Shown piece by piece: positions 32,319 through 44,754 of a DNA stretch of 64,000 nt. The stretch's first letter is position 1. Each line of letters begins with the position of its first letter. The DNA comes from Erythrophleum ivorense (taxonomy: Eukaryota; Streptophyta; Magnoliopsida; Fabales; Fabaceae): assembly GCA_026724425.1 (NCBI GenBank), contig JAIUCV010000076.1, positions 1,387,501 through 1,451,500 of the forward strand, written 5' to 3'. The notes beneath the pieces were generated by a model. That model was not told the origin of the DNA. It saw only the letters and a list, made by a program, of their open reading frames with translations, and searched no databases. The position numbers and the translations under genes are program-made.

Positions 32319-33593
32319 ATGCAAGAAAAAAGCATAGTAGCCACACTAAACCACCACATCGTCTACAGAGTTCAGGATCATGTTCTTGATCTTGCACTCC
32401 CATCCTCCGACGATGCGCTGTATCTAGAGGTCACGTCCGCAACACAGGCACCCAACTCCAGTCAAATTCCTCGACAGATCTCTCGCGAAGAGTTGCTACA
32501 AAGACTACCAGAGTCATGTGTGACAAGCTATGAAAAACTCCATCAGGCAACACAGACGTCACTACAATCGTCAGATGCAACCTTCCATTCTCGACATGAT
32601 GTTACTACGGAGATTAAATTCGAAAAGCCGAGAACATCCTCATTTGAAAAAATACTATTCACTCAATTCTCCATCCAAGTCGACGAAAGCGACTTCAAAG
32701 GTAGGTACAAGGAACAAGCCGTGCGGCCAAGTGCCTTTTGTCAAGACGGCACTATCATCTACCCACTCAAAGACCCAACAGGACATCAATATTTTGATGT
32801 CTGCTTTTGCTCTGCCTGCGAAGAAGACCACTGGAATTACGAGTCTGATGACGAAAAACGCCGAAGACGAAGGAAAAAGAAAGATCCTCTCTACAAGAGA
32901 TATCTCGAAGGCGACCCCACTGTCGGTCCACTTGGTGATGACAAATATGACTTCATAGTCGAATACTCGTCACAGAAGAAGGAGGAACCTCGAATAATGA
33001 TGATGCAGTCAAATCCATATCCTCCAAATGAAGACTTCACCAAAGATGGTATTGCTCACTACCCAAAGATCCTCACCAGAGCTATCAATTCGTCCGGACC
33101 TGACCAGCGCAGTCAAGGTGAAAAGGTCCTCAATTGGAAAACGAAGAACGCTCTAGCCCAAAATCAACTGTCGACTTCCATTAATAATAAAGTCGATCAA
33201 CTCTCTGCTAGTCAAAACAAAAGAATGAGCAGCCTGCAAAGTGCAATCCTAGAGATCCATGGCCGACTAAATAATCTCCATCAGAAAATGACTACCATGG
33301 CGCAACACATGATGGTCAATACGTCAAACTTCCGTAGCAAAGAAGCTGAAACGGCTAGCTTGAGGAATCAATTAAAGGATCTCCAAAGAAGTCTCGAAAG
33401 CTTGATATATAGCCGAAGCCAAACGGATCCATTCTTCAATCCTCTAGGAAGCATGCCATCCGATATCCCTATATATCCCTCGACATATCAAGGATCCTAC
33501 TCTCCCGGATTTCTATCCGGATATCAGGAGCCGAGAAAAAAGCCCTCTCTTCCCGGATTCCTATCGACCGATGAAGCCTTTACATCACGGTAA
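32319..33593 (+). pseudogene. Pararetroviral ORF upstream of the coat domain (left copy)
   Basis: 424 codons. An N-terminal part of unknown function is followed by a Cys-containing segment (residues 150-180), a basic RRRRKKK run (about 187-193), and a coiled-coil-prone stretch (about 285-360) rich in heptad Leu/Met. It ends at a TAA (33591-33593) where the right copy reads TAC. Movement and coat functions are usual in this genome position, but I cannot assign a domain from sequence alone. Confidence 0.55.
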
Positions 33594-33659
33594 GGTTCGA
33601 TTTCGACCGACAATTTCAGAGCAAGAGCAACCAGAGCAAGACCTAGAAGACAAAAGGAC

Positions 33660-34660
33660 TTGGAATTCCTTGTCAATCCTACCAAGAAACCAGCTCTTAC
33701 CTCGTCATCAAGTCACGAGTCTATCGAAGAAGCGAATGCCAAGAACAAGCGAAAAGACATTGGAATAATAGAATTCTCAATGTCTAACCTAATAGACTCT
33801 CTTGGAAGGACTGTCCCAGAAGAAAAACCCAAGACACAAATCCTACAGGAGTCACAGTTCACCCCGACGCATCCAATAACACAAATCAGTCACTTCTCTG
33901 ACACAAGTTCCGCTGAACACAGTGACAATGAGGAAAGTTCAGAAATGGAATCTATCCCGAAGCAGTTCGCTATAGGAGACCGTTCAGGAACTACGAAGAA
34001 AGAACCTGACATTAACGAGGTCTACACAAGTGATGAAGAGATGCACTATCCACGACCCAGTCATCAAGATATGCCACCAAAGCAATTCTCTTCAAAGGTC
34101 ATGATATTCACATTCGATGATATTCCACTCGAAAAATGGAATGATCGACTAGAAGAATTCCATGCATAGATGAATTCGGAAGCGCTCACTTCGCCACTAG
34201 ATCTTGTCTCAACTATTTACGGCAAGACTATCTGGAGCACTCAAAGAATGGTGGAATTTCCTTGGAGAATACCGACAGCAACAAGTCTATCAAACAACAA
34301 TACCAGCACTCCTAGGCGAAATTCACAGAGAATTCATTTGTACACCGATTCATTTAAAGGAGCAGCTACAAGAGGAATTCTTCACAGCAAAATGTTGTTC
34401 GCTAAAGAAAAGATATTTGGCCAAACACTTTGAACGACAAACGAAACGGTATTACGCCACTCAACGGTCTCAATAACCTCAGCTTGAAGCAAGTTTATCT
34501 TTCTTCAATTGACGAATACCTCAGTCAGCAAACTAAGCTCTACATCAGAGATCAAGGACAAAAAATGGAATAAATCTCTATTGGCCAAATTCAACAATAT
34601 ATGTCTTCAGGACGCTTGACAAACTTTGCAAACAAAATGAGTTTTGGACAGAATTCATAG
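33660..34660 (+). pseudogene. Coat-protein-like region (left copy), broken
   Basis: An acidic Ser/Glu-rich stretch (33660-34080) leads into a conserved capsid-like block with W..W motifs. Breaks are a TAG at 34167-34169 (right copy TGG), a 1-bp insertion near 34456 and a TAA near 34570 (right copy GAA). The CCHC knuckle downstream (about 34855-34905) has its first Cys changed to Tyr. Confidence 0.6.
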
Positions 34661-34989
34661 ACAGATCAAAGCACCTCTCAAAGATCTGTGCAAGACCAGA
34701 TCTATCCATCAAATGTTCAAAGTCCAAGAAGACGTGCTCGTGTGATCCTAGAAAGAAGCGTAAACACTTCAGAAGGCCATTCAAAGGACGCTTCAACAAG
34801 TTCCGACGCAAAAGATTCTTCAGAAAGAAGCGAAGCTACGAAAAGACGACAAAATACTTCATTTGTCGCAAAGAAGGACATTACGCGAAGAATTGCCCGA
34901 ACAAATCAAAGAAAAAGAAGCAATATCTGATCAACTCGATATCCAGCATCGCACCAGACATCGATCTCGACAACCATGATCTTGAATCT

Positions 34990-36399
34990 GTGCTATCATA
35001 TGATAGTGATGACAAAGACGCTCTATGTGGTTACTCTGACTACGATTATTCATCTGATTCTTCGGATAATGAAGACGGAGAAGAATGTTGCTTCAAGATC
35101 ACGCAATTACCAAAACAAGATGAGATACTAACCCCAAACTTGCTGGTCACAATCTTTGATCCATCGCGAAGAGAAGACCCTGTTCATGCTATTGCGTTCA
35201 TAGACACAGGTGCTCATACATCAATCATGAACCCAAAGCTCCAACCTTCTTCTATGTGGATGCCGCACCATCAAGAGTTCAGAGTTGCAAACGCCGGTTC
35301 GTTATCAGTCAAGCTCAAATCAAAACTTATAACTATAGAGTTTTTCCCCGGCTCTCAAATTACAACTGAAGTGCTTGGCTCCTCAGCACCAGGAAAAGAT
35401 CTGGTTATGGGATGGGATACATACTACACATTAAAGAAGAACTTTGATATCTCTCTCGAACCACGAGGCATGAGATGGAAAAGGCTCTACAAGGCCTTCA
35501 CGACAATACCCCGTCTATTCACGATCGAAGAAGCAACCCTCGGTGAATTCGACAAGATCAAAGAAGAAATTACAACAATCTCGTGTGCAGACTCCCATAC
35601 GAATTTCCTACAAAAGTGCAACAATCCACTATGGCTTAATTCTGAAGTCTTTGTCAGACTACCTTTCAAAGAGAATGTTCATACCACTCCAACAAGAGCA
35701 AGCCACGCTGGAATGCCACCTACCCTACTACAACAGGCAAACGAAGAATGCGATCAGTTGGTCAATCAAGGGGTCGTTTCATCAACAAACTCGCCCTGGG
35801 CTTGCTAGGCATTCTACGTCAACAACCGTGCCGAACAAGCAAGAGGAAAACTCAGACTTGTCATCGACTACAAACCGTTAAATCAATATCTGCAAGATGT
35901 CAAGTTTCCACTACCTAACAAAAAGGCTCTTCTACAACATCTCGAAGGAGCAACGATATTTTCCAAATTTGACTTAAAATCTGGATCTTGGCAAATTGGA
36001 ATCCATCCAGACGAGAGATATAAGACTGCGTTTAGCCTGCCGAATCGCCATCTACAATGGAATGTCTTACCCTTCGGACTCAAGACGGCGCCTTCACTGT
36101 TCCAGCAAGCCATGCTACGAATCTTCAAACCTCTTCTCCATACAGCCTTGGTATACATTGACGACATCCTGCTATTCTCTTCGAGTATCCAAGACCATAT
36201 TCAGGCCCTCGAACAATTCCAAGACATAATCAAAGAATATGGGCTTATGCTCTCGGCCCGCAAAATGATCATATCCCAGCCCAACATTGATTTTCTCGGA
36301 ATGCAAATCAATAATGGAAGGATAACTCCGCAGTCTCATATAGCTACAACCCTTCTTGACTTTCCTGACGAAAACCTCACAAAAAGACAAGTTCAATAA
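34990..36399 (+). pseudogene. Protease-reverse transcriptase (left copy), broken
   Basis: An acidic leader precedes the aspartic protease DTGAH at about codons 72-76. RT follows, with its YIDD active-site block at about 36158. A TAG at 35806-35808 (AAG in the right copy) and the TAA at 36397-36399 interrupt it. The latter stop is shared by both copies. Confidence 0.85.
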
Positions 36400-37422
36400 T
36401 TCCTTGGGATAATCAACTATGTCAGCGACTTTATCCCGCTACTTTCGCAACTGACAAGACCCCTACAGAAGATGCTGTCGAAGAATCCACCACTGTGGGC
36501 AACACGACAATCCGAAGCAGTCAAAAGGCTAAAGATGGAGATTCAGAAGCTACCTACTCTACAGATTCCATCCTCGGGGACACGAATCCTGCAGACTGAT
36601 GCAAGTGACAAATATTGGGGAGCAATATTATTTGAAGAAATAAATGAAAAACGTCAAATCTGCGGATTCAAAAGTGGACGGTTCAAAGATTCTGAGATGC
36701 ACTATCACTCCACGTTCAAAGAAATTCTAGCAGTCAAAAAGGCAATTGAGAAGTCTGAGTTCCATCTGATAGGACACAAATTTCGCATCGAGATGGACAT
36801 GTCTTCTTTTCCAAAGATTTTACAATTCAAACAGAAGATGGTCCCTCACCAGCAATTATTGAGATGGAGCGAATGGTTTTCGAAGTATGACTTTGAATCC
36901 TTCTATTTAAAGGGCAAGAAGAATACCTTAGCTGACATGCTCAGCATAAATCCACTTCAAGAAGTTCATATGATGGCAAGCTCATCTGCACCAACAAAAC
37001 GATTTTTCGACTTCGACGCCAACATACCTGGAGATGCCCACGAACTGATCGAACAGAACACCTTACGTGAGCACCTTCAACACAAGATATTCGAGTATCA
37101 ATCTATCATCTTGTCAAGATACGGCCCCAACTGCCACTACATAGCACCACTAGGCATTCATCCAGACTATCCGTTTGCCCACCTCTACAGAATTGAGAAT
37201 TCAAACATGCCTGAAGAAGTCTTATGTTTCCTATGGTACCTTTGCTCGGTTTACACCATCGGCATTACGTTCGACATTGGCTGGCTTTATCAATACATCA
37301 ACTTGTTGTCACGAAAGAGACTGTCTCTCTACCTTTCTCACATGGTTCGCCTCACTGACCATCTGGACCGGAAAACTATGAAAATCAGCCAAAAGCCACA
37401 AACCTGCCATTCAAGAAGCTAA
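36400..37422 (+). pseudogene. RNase H and C-terminal extension (left copy)
   Basis: After the shared TAA, the frame reads through RT connection sequence into RNase H (TDASDKYWGA and related blocks; 36472-36960). It then continues into a family-specific extension of unknown function that ends at 37422. Confidence 0.8.
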
Positions 37423-37472
37423 AGGGTAATGGAAGCCAAGGAAGTCTCAATCCGTTCTTCAACCCTCATACA

Positions 37473-38054
37473 GTGTACTTTTTCCACAGACATATTCAAG
37501 TCAACCTTAAGTCCAAAAAACTCCATGCATTACCTACACTCATCCACCACGAGGACTATCATAGAGGTCTGTGCCCAGATTTCAACATCCATGACAACAA
37601 GCCATACGAAGACTTCCAAACATATGCGTTCCGCCTCAACAACGCCAGACAAAAATTCCATATCCCGTTCAACACAAACTGGTCCTACTATCCTGTTGAT
37701 TATCAAATGACCCTTGATGAAGACTTACTATTCTTCATGGACAAACAGGAGAATACGACTACAACAAAAACGATAAAACGTGATGCTTCAACAATGGACG
37801 CCCCACCAATTATCAAACAAGAATCCACGACTCAAGACATCCCGCAAGAGTCACTGTCTCTAGACCTCACACAAGACTATTTTCAAGACGCTCAACTCCC
37901 TGGTGACTCAATCAACATCGACGAAATCGGAAGAAAGTTCAACATTGACGTCAACCCAAATCAGAAGAAGATTTCAGCGAGCCAACACCAGAATACGAAT
38001 GTCCCGGAGACGAATACGGATGTTGTGACGAACACATCATCGAGTTCGAAATAG
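37473..38054 (+). pseudogene. 3'-terminal pararetroviral ORF (left copy)
   Basis: 193 codons with a conserved first half (HIQVNLKSKK..WSYYPVDY) and an acidic, Gln/Thr/Asp-rich second half. The right copy has a matching frame (38806-39693). No known domain is recognised. Confidence 0.55.
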
Positions 38055-38145
38055 ACCACTAAAGAGAAGTATCTCTATCCTATTAATTACTTCTCCTTGT
38101 AAAATAAATAAGTTTTATTATGTATAATTATGATGCTAGTGTGAT

Positions 38146-38284
38146 GTAAGCGCATATGTAAGCGACTCAATAATGTAAGCGCAATAGTATAAGAATTACG
38201 TAAGCGCATATGTAAGCGCCTCATTCCCCTCCTATATATAAGTGTGTAACCCCATTGTAAAATACACATCATATTCTCAATAAA
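38146..38284 (+). promoter_or_regulatory. Pararetroviral promoter and leader (left copy)
   Basis: Five GTAAGCG elements start at 38146, 38158, 38175, 38200 and 38212. A TATATATAA box is at 38233-38241 and AATAAA at 38279-38284. An as-1-like enhancer, TATA box and early polyadenylation signal just past the start is the plan used by plant pararetroviruses. Confidence 0.65.
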
Positions 38285-38409
38285 AACCTCTCTCTAGTTT
38301 CTCTCTCTAATGTCTCTCTAAACATCTTAGTTCTCCAGTCTTCCGAGCTTCATCGTAAGCTCTGGTTCCTTTCAAACATCCAAACCCACCGTTCTGCTCC
38401 AAGTAGTGG

Positions 38410-38443
38410 GTTAGAACCGTATTGACTAACTTAGAGACCTAAT
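38410..38443. repeat. Spacer at the centre of a giant inverted repeat
   Basis: 34 bases separate the two arms. The arms (left to 38409, right from 38444) are complementary for about 5.8 kb: 32623-38409 pairs with 38444-44219. The innermost 16 bases pair with one mismatch. Confidence 0.9.
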
Positions 38444-38610
38444 CCACAACTTGGAGCAGATCGGTGGGTTTAGATGTTTGAAAGGAACCAGAGCTTATGA
38501 TGAAGCTCGGAAGACTGGAGAACTAAGATGTTTAGAGAGACATTAGAGAGAGAAACTAGAGAGAGGTTTTTATTGAGAATATGATGTGTATTTTACAATG
38601 GGGTTACACA

Positions 38611-38720
38611 CTTATATATAGGAGGGGAATGAGGCGCTTACATATGTGCTTACGTCATTCCTATGCTATTGCGCTTATGAATTTTGCGCTTACATTATCG
38701 AGGCGCTTACAAATGCGCTT
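38611..38720 (-). promoter_or_regulatory. Pararetroviral promoter (right copy) with as-1 motif
   Basis: Minus-strand TATATATAAG (38620-38611) lies downstream of TGACGTAAG (38657-38649), the TGA/bZIP as-1 core known from caulimoviral promoters, plus further GTAAGCGC copies up to about 38725. Confidence 0.65.
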
Positions 38721-38805
38721 ACATCACACTAGCATCATAATTATACATAATAAAACTTATTTATTTTACAAGGAGAAGTAATTAATAGGATAGAGATACT
38801 TCTCT

Positions 38806-40395
38806 TTAGTGGTCTATTTCGAACTCTATGATGTGTTCGTCACAACATCCGTATTCGTCTCCAGGACATTCGTATTCTGGTGTTGGCTCGCAGAAATCTT
38901 CTTTTGATTTTGTGTTGACGTCAATGTTGAACTTTCTCCCGATTTCGTCGATGTTGATTGAGTCATCAGGGAGTTGAGCGTCTTGAAAATAGTCTTGTGT
39001 AAGGTCTTGAGACAGTGACTCTTGCGGGATGTCTTGAGTCGTGGATTCTTGTTTGATGATTGGTGGGGCGTCCATTGTTGAAGCATCACGTTTTGTCGTT
39101 TTTGTTGTAGTCGTATTCTCCTGTTTGTCCATGAAGAATAGTAAGTCTCTATCAAGGGTCATTTGATAATCAACAGGATAGTAGGACCAGTTTGTGTTGA
39201 ACGGGATATGGAATTTTTGTCTGGCGTTGTTGAGGCGGAACGCATATGTTTGGAAGTCTTCGTATGGCTTGTTGTCATGGATGTTGAAATCTGGGCACAG
39301 ACCTCTATGATACTCCTCGTGGTGGATGAGTGTAGGTAATGCATGGAGTTTTTTGGACTTAAGGTTGACTTGAATATGTCTGTGGAAAAAGTACACTGTA
39401 TGAGGGTTGAAGAACGGATTGAGACTTCCTTGGCTTCCATTACCCTTTAGCTTCTTGAATGGCAGGTTTGTGGCTTTTGCTGATTTTCGTAGTTTTCCGG
39501 TCCATATGGTCAGTGAGGCGAACCATGTGAGAAAGGTAGAGAGACAGTCTCTTTCGTGACAACAAGTTGATGTATTGATAAAGCCAGCCAATGTCGAACG
39601 TAATGCTGATGGTGTAAACCGAGCAAAGGTACCATAGGAAACATAAGACTTCTTCAGGCATGTTTGAATTCTTAATTCTGTAGAGGTTGGCAAACGGATA
39701 GTCTGGGTGAATGCCTAGTGGTGCTATGTAGTGGCAGTTGGGGCCGTATCTTGACAAGATGATAGATTATTACTCGAATATCTTGTGTTGAAGGTGCTCT
39801 CGTAAGGTGTTCCGTTCGATCAGTTCGTGGGCATCTCCAGGTATGTTGGCGTCGAAGATAAAAATCGTTTTGTTGGTGAAGATGAGCTTGCCATCATATG
39901 AACTTCTTGAAGTGGATTTCTACTGAGCATGTCAGCTAAGGTATTCTTCTTGCTCTTTAAATAGAAGGATTCGAAGTCATACTTGGAAAACCATTCGCTC
40001 CATCTCAATAATTGCTGGTGAGGGACCATCTTCTGTTTGAATTGTAACATCTTTGGAAAAGAAGACATGTCCATCTCGATGCGAAATTTTTGTCCTATCA
40101 GATGGAACTCAAACTTCTCAATTGCCTTTTTGACTGCTAGAATTTCTTTGAACGTGGAGTGATAGTGCATCTCGGAATCTTTGAACCGTCAACTTTTGTA
40201 TCTGCAGATTTGACGTTTTTCATTTATTTCTTCAAATAATATTGCTCCCCAATATTTGTCACTTGCATCAGTCTGCAGGATTCGTGTCCCCGAGGAGGGA
40301 ATCTGTAGATTAGGTAGCTTCTGTATCTCCATCTTTAGCCTTTTGACTGCTTCGGTTTGTCGTGTTGCCCACAGTGGTGGATTCTTCGACAGCAT
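38806..40395 (-). pseudogene. RNase H, extension and 3' ORF (right copy)
   Basis: RNase H is split at about 40189 (stop) and 40170-39820. The extension frame is 39757-39440 and the 3' ORF is 39693-38806. Small indels shift frames relative to the left copy. Confidence 0.75.
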
Positions 40396-40467
40396 CTTCT
40401 GTAGGGGTCTTTTCAGTTGCGAAAGTTGCGGGATAAAGTCGCTGACATAGTTGATTATCCCAAAAAA

Positions 40468-41877
40468 TTATTGAACTTGTCTTTTTGTGAGGTTTTCGTC
40501 AGGAAAGTCAAGAAGGGTTGTAGCTATATGAGACTGCGGAGTTATCCTTCCATTATTGATTTGCATTCCGAGAAAATCAATGTTGGGCTGGGCTATGATC
40601 ATTTTGCGGGCCGAGAGCATAAGCCCATATTCTTTGATTATGTCTTGGAATTGTTTGAGGGCCTGAATATGGTCTTGGATACTCGAAGAGAATAGCAGGA
40701 TGTCGTCAATGTATACCAAGGCTGTATGGAGAAGAGGTCTGAAGATTCCTAACATGGCTTGCTGGAATAGTGAAGGCGTCGTCTTGACTCCGAAGGGTAA
40801 GACATCCCATTGTAGATGGCGATTCGGCAGGCAGAACGCAGTCTTATATCTCTCGTCTGGATGGATTCCAATTTGCCAAAATCCAGATTTTAAGTTAAAT
40901 TTAGAAAATATCGTTGCTCCTTCGAGATGTTGTAGAAGAGCCTTTTTGTTAGGTAGTGGAAACTTGACATCTTGCAGATATTGATTTAACGGTTTGTAGT
41001 CGATGACAAGTCTGAGTTTTCCTCTTGCTTGTTCGGCACGGTTGTTGACATAGAATGCCTTGCAAGCCCATGGCGAGTTTGTTGATGAAACGATCCCTTG
41101 ATTGACCAACTGATCGCATTCTTTGTTTGCCTGTTGTAGTAGGGTAGGTGGCATTCCAGCGTGGCTTGCTCTTGTTGGAGTGGTATGAACATTCTCTTTG
41201 AAAGGTAGTCTGACAAAGAATTCAGAACTAAGCCATAGTGGATTGTTGCACTTTTGAAGGAAATCCGTATGGGAGTCTGCACACGAGATTGTTGTAATTT
41301 TTTCTTTGATCTTGTCGAATTCACCGAGGGTTGCTTCTTCGATCGTGAATAGACGGAGTATTGTCGTGAAGGCCTTGTAGAGCCTTTTCCATCTCATGCC
41401 TCGTGGTTCGAGAGAGATATCAAAGTTCTTCTTTAATGTGTAGTATGTATCCCATCCCATAACCAGATCTTTTCCTGGTGCTGAGGAGCCAAGCACTTCA
41501 GTTGTAATTTGACAGCCGGGGAAGAACTCTATAGTTATAGGTTTTGATTTGAGCTTGACTGATAACGAGCCGGCGTTTGCAACTCTGAACTCTTGATGGT
41601 GCGGCATCCACATAGAAGAAGGTAGGAGCTTTGGGTTCATGATTGATGTATGAGCACCTGTGTCTATGAACGCAATAGCATGAACAGGGTCTTCTCTTCG
41701 CGATGGATCAAAGATTGTGACCGGCAAGTTTGGGGTTTGTATCTCATCTTGTTTTGGTAATTGCGTGATCTTGAAGCAACATTCTTCTCCGTCTTCATTA
41801 TCCGAAGAATCGGATGAATAATCGTAGTCAGAGTACCCACATAGAGCGTCTTTGTCATCACTATCATATGATAGCAC
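40468..41877 (-). pseudogene. Protease-reverse transcriptase (right copy)
   Basis: 469 codons are open from the acidic leader through protease DTGAH and the RT YIDD block. It ends at the same TAA that interrupts the left copy (36397-36399). The RT core is fully readable, but Asp-to-Asn (KFNLKSG) has replaced the catalytic-site Asp in the block where the left copy has KFDLKSG. This suggests an inactive enzyme. Confidence 0.85.
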
Positions 41878-41989
41878 GGATTCAAGATCATGGTTGTCGA
41901 GATTGATGTCTGGTGCGATGATGGATATCGAGTTGATGAGATATTGCTTCTTTTTCTTTGATTTGTTCGGGCAATTCTTCGCGTAATGT

Positions 41990-43088
41990 CCTTCTTTGCG
42001 ACAAAGGAAGCATTTTGTCGTCTTTTAGTAGCTTCGCTTCTTTCTGAAGAATCTTTTGCGTCGGAACTTGTTGAAGCGTCTTTTGAATGGCCTTCTGAAG
42101 TGTATATGCTTCTTTATAGGATCACACGAGCACGTCTTCTTGGACTTTGAACATTTGATGGATAGATCTGGTCTTGCACAGATCTTTGAGAGGTGCTTTG
42201 ATCTGTCTATGAATTTTGTCCAAAACTCATTTTGTTTGCAAAGTTTGTCAAGCGTCCTGAAGACATATATTGTTGAATTTGGCCAATAGAGATTTCTTCC
42301 ATTGTTTGTCCTTGATCTCTGATGTAGAGCTTAGTTTGCTGACTGAGGTATTCGTCAATTGAAGAAAGATAAACTTGCTTCAAGCTTGGGTTATTGAGAC
42401 CGTTGAGTGCGTAATACCGTTTCGTTTGTCGTTCAAAGTGTTTGGCCAAATCTCTTTTCTTTAGCGAACAACATTTTGCTGTGAAGAATTCCTCTTGTAG
42501 CTGCTCCTTTAAATGAATCGGTGTACCAATGAATTCTCTGTGAATTTCGCCTAGGAGTGCTGGTATTGTTGTTTGATAGACTTGTTGCTGTCGGTATTCT
42601 CCAAGGGAGTTCCACCATTCTTTGAGTGCTCCAGATAGTCTTGCCGTAAATAGTTGAATGACAAGATCTAGTGGCGAAGTGAGCGCTTCCGAATTCATCC
42701 ATGCATGGAATTCATCTAGTCGATCATTCCATTTTTCGAATGGAATATCATCGAATGTGAATATCATGACCTTTGAAGAGAATTGCTTTGGTGGCATATC
42801 TTGATGACTGGGTCGTGGATAGTGCATCTCTTCATCACTTGTGTAGACCTCGTTAATGTCAGGTTCTTTCTTCGTAGTCCCTGAACGGTCTCCTATAGCG
42901 AACTGCTTCGGGATAGATTCCATTTCTGAACTTTCCTCATTGTCACTGTGTTCAGCGGAACTTGTGTCAGAGAAGTGACTGATTTGTGTTATTGGATGCG
43001 TCGGGGTGAACAGTGACTCCTGTAGGATTTGTGTCTTGGGTTTTTCTTTTGTGACAGTCCTTCCAAGAGAGTCTATTAGGTTAGACAT
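41990..43088 (-). pseudogene. Coat-protein-like region and zinc knuckle (right copy)
   Basis: 293 codons are open at 43088-42207, covering the capsid-like block that is broken in the left copy. The CCHC knuckle (about 42015-41970) keeps all four ligands, but a TAA created from GAA lies just upstream. Confidence 0.65.
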
Positions 43089-43247
43089 TGAGAATTCTAT
43101 TATTCCAATGTCTTTTCCCTTGTTCTTGGCATTCGCTTCTTCGATAGACTCGTGACTTGATGACGAGGTAAGAGCTGGTTTCTTGGTAGGATTGACAAGG
43201 AATTTCGAGTCCTTTTGTCTTCTAGCTCTTGCTCTGAAATTGTCGGT

Positions 43248-44411
43248 CTAAGTCGAACCGTACCGTGATGTAAAGGCTTCATCGGTCGATAGGAATCCGG
43301 GAAGAGAGGGCTTTTTTCTCGGCTCCTGATATCCGAATAGAAATCTGGGAGAGTAGGATCCTTGATATGTCGGGGGATATATAGGGATATCGGATGGCAT
43401 GCTTCCTAGAGGATTGAAGAATGGATCCGTTTGGCTTCGGCTATATATCAAGCTTTCGAGACTTCTTTGGAGATCCTTTAATTGATTCCTCAAGCTAGCC
43501 GTTTCAGCTTCTTTGCTACGGAAGTTTGACGTATTGACCATCATGTGTTGCGCCATGGTAGTCATTTCCTGATGGAGATTATTTAGTCGGCCATGGATCT
43601 CTAGGATTGCACTTTCCAGGCTGCTCATTCTTTTGTTTTGACTAGCAGAGAGTTGATCGACTTTATTATTAATGGAAGTCGACAGTTGATTTTGGGCTAG
43701 AGCGTTCTCCGTTTGCCAATTGAGGACCTTTTCTCCTTGACTGAGCTGGTCAGGTCCGGACGAATTGATAGCTCTGGTGAGGATCTTTGGGCAGTGAGCA
43801 ATACCATCTTTGGTGAAGTCTTCATTTGGAGGATATGGATTTGACTGCATCATCATTATTCGAGGTTCCTCCTTCTTCTGTGACGAGTATTCGACTATGA
43901 AGTCATATTTGTCATCACCAAGTAGACCGACAGTGGGATCGCCTTCGAGATATCTCTTGTAGAGAGGATCTTTCTTTTTCCTTCGTCTTCGGCTTTTTTC
44001 ATCATCAGACTCGTAATTCCAAGTGGTCTTCTTCGCAGGCAGAGCAAAAACAGACATTTCCTGTTGAGTCTTTGAATGGGTAGATGATAGTGCCATCTTG
44101 ACAAAAGGCACTTGGCCGCACGGCTTGTTCCTTGTACCTTCCTTTGAAGTCGCTTTCGTCGACTTGGATGGAGAATTGAGTGAATAGTTGTTTTCGAAAT
44201 GAAGATGTTCTCGGCTTTTAGAATACTTCGCATTTGGTAAAACTCCATAGATAAGAATCAAAACCTCGAAAGCCAAATTTTCAAGACTAATCATCATAGC
44301 AGAAGGAACAGCGAAGGTGAAGAGGATCCTCATTTGACCAAATGCTTCCATCGATATTAAAACCCGTTTGCCTTCGCAAACTAAAACCAGAGGAAAACCG
44401 CGTTGAGCCAA
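43248..44411 (-). pseudogene. Chimeric ORF: MATE exon 2 fused to pararetroviral ORF
   Basis: A 387-codon frame begins in MATE gene D exon 2 (LISMEAFGQMRILF..VLPNAK, up to about 44228). It crosses the junction at about 44219 and continues in a pararetroviral frame to 43248. It is an accident of the insertion; no promoter or start context argues for translation. Confidence 0.75.
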
Positions 44412-44720
44412 TACGAAAGGCTAATAGATAAAGCTGCACCTTTGGTTCCAAGCCCTAAAGTGTAAACCAATACCCAACAAACCAAACCGTACGTGGAAAC
44501 ATAGAACCACTAAAGAAGAAAGAACCATAGGGTAAGTCAAGCTTTGTGTTCGGAAGTAGCGAATCAACGATTGCAGAATAGAGTAACCAAATAAAGCTGG
44601 TATGAGCCAAAGACAGTAAGTATAAGCTATCTCTGATATTTCAGGGTCTTGGTGAAACAATAACAAAAGATTTTTCGTGAAAAGCCAGAGAAAAGAGATT
44701 GGGAAACAGAAAATCCTCCC

Positions 44721-44754
<34 letters not shown>

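Larger units (their letters stand above)
32220..38409 (+). mobile_element. Endogenous pararetrovirus (Caulimoviridae-like), left copy
   Basis: About 6.1 kb with the order gag/coat-like ORF, CCHC knuckle, protease, RT, RNase H, an additional 3' ORF and a promoter-leader. No integrase and no LTRs are found. This, with an as-1/TATA promoter after the last ORF, fits an integrated plant pararetrovirus and not a Ty3/gypsy retrotransposon. The upstream boundary lies between about 32220 (last gene D intron homology) and 32319. The copy carries many stops and frameshifts. Confidence 0.75.
38444..44219 (-). mobile_element. Endogenous pararetrovirus, right copy (inverted)
   Basis: Same gene order as the left copy on the opposite strand. 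It is truncated at its 5' side at 44219, where it joins MATE gene D exon 2 coding sequence. It has fewer breaks than the left copy in the protease-RT region. Confidence 0.78.

Noticed and set aside
32220..44219. Ty3/gypsy LTR retrotransposon reading of the RT-bearing inverted pair
   Set aside because: No integrase, LTR, PBS or target duplication was seen, and a promoter with as-1 and TATA follows the last ORF. A pararetrovirus fits better, though an RT phylogeny would settle it.
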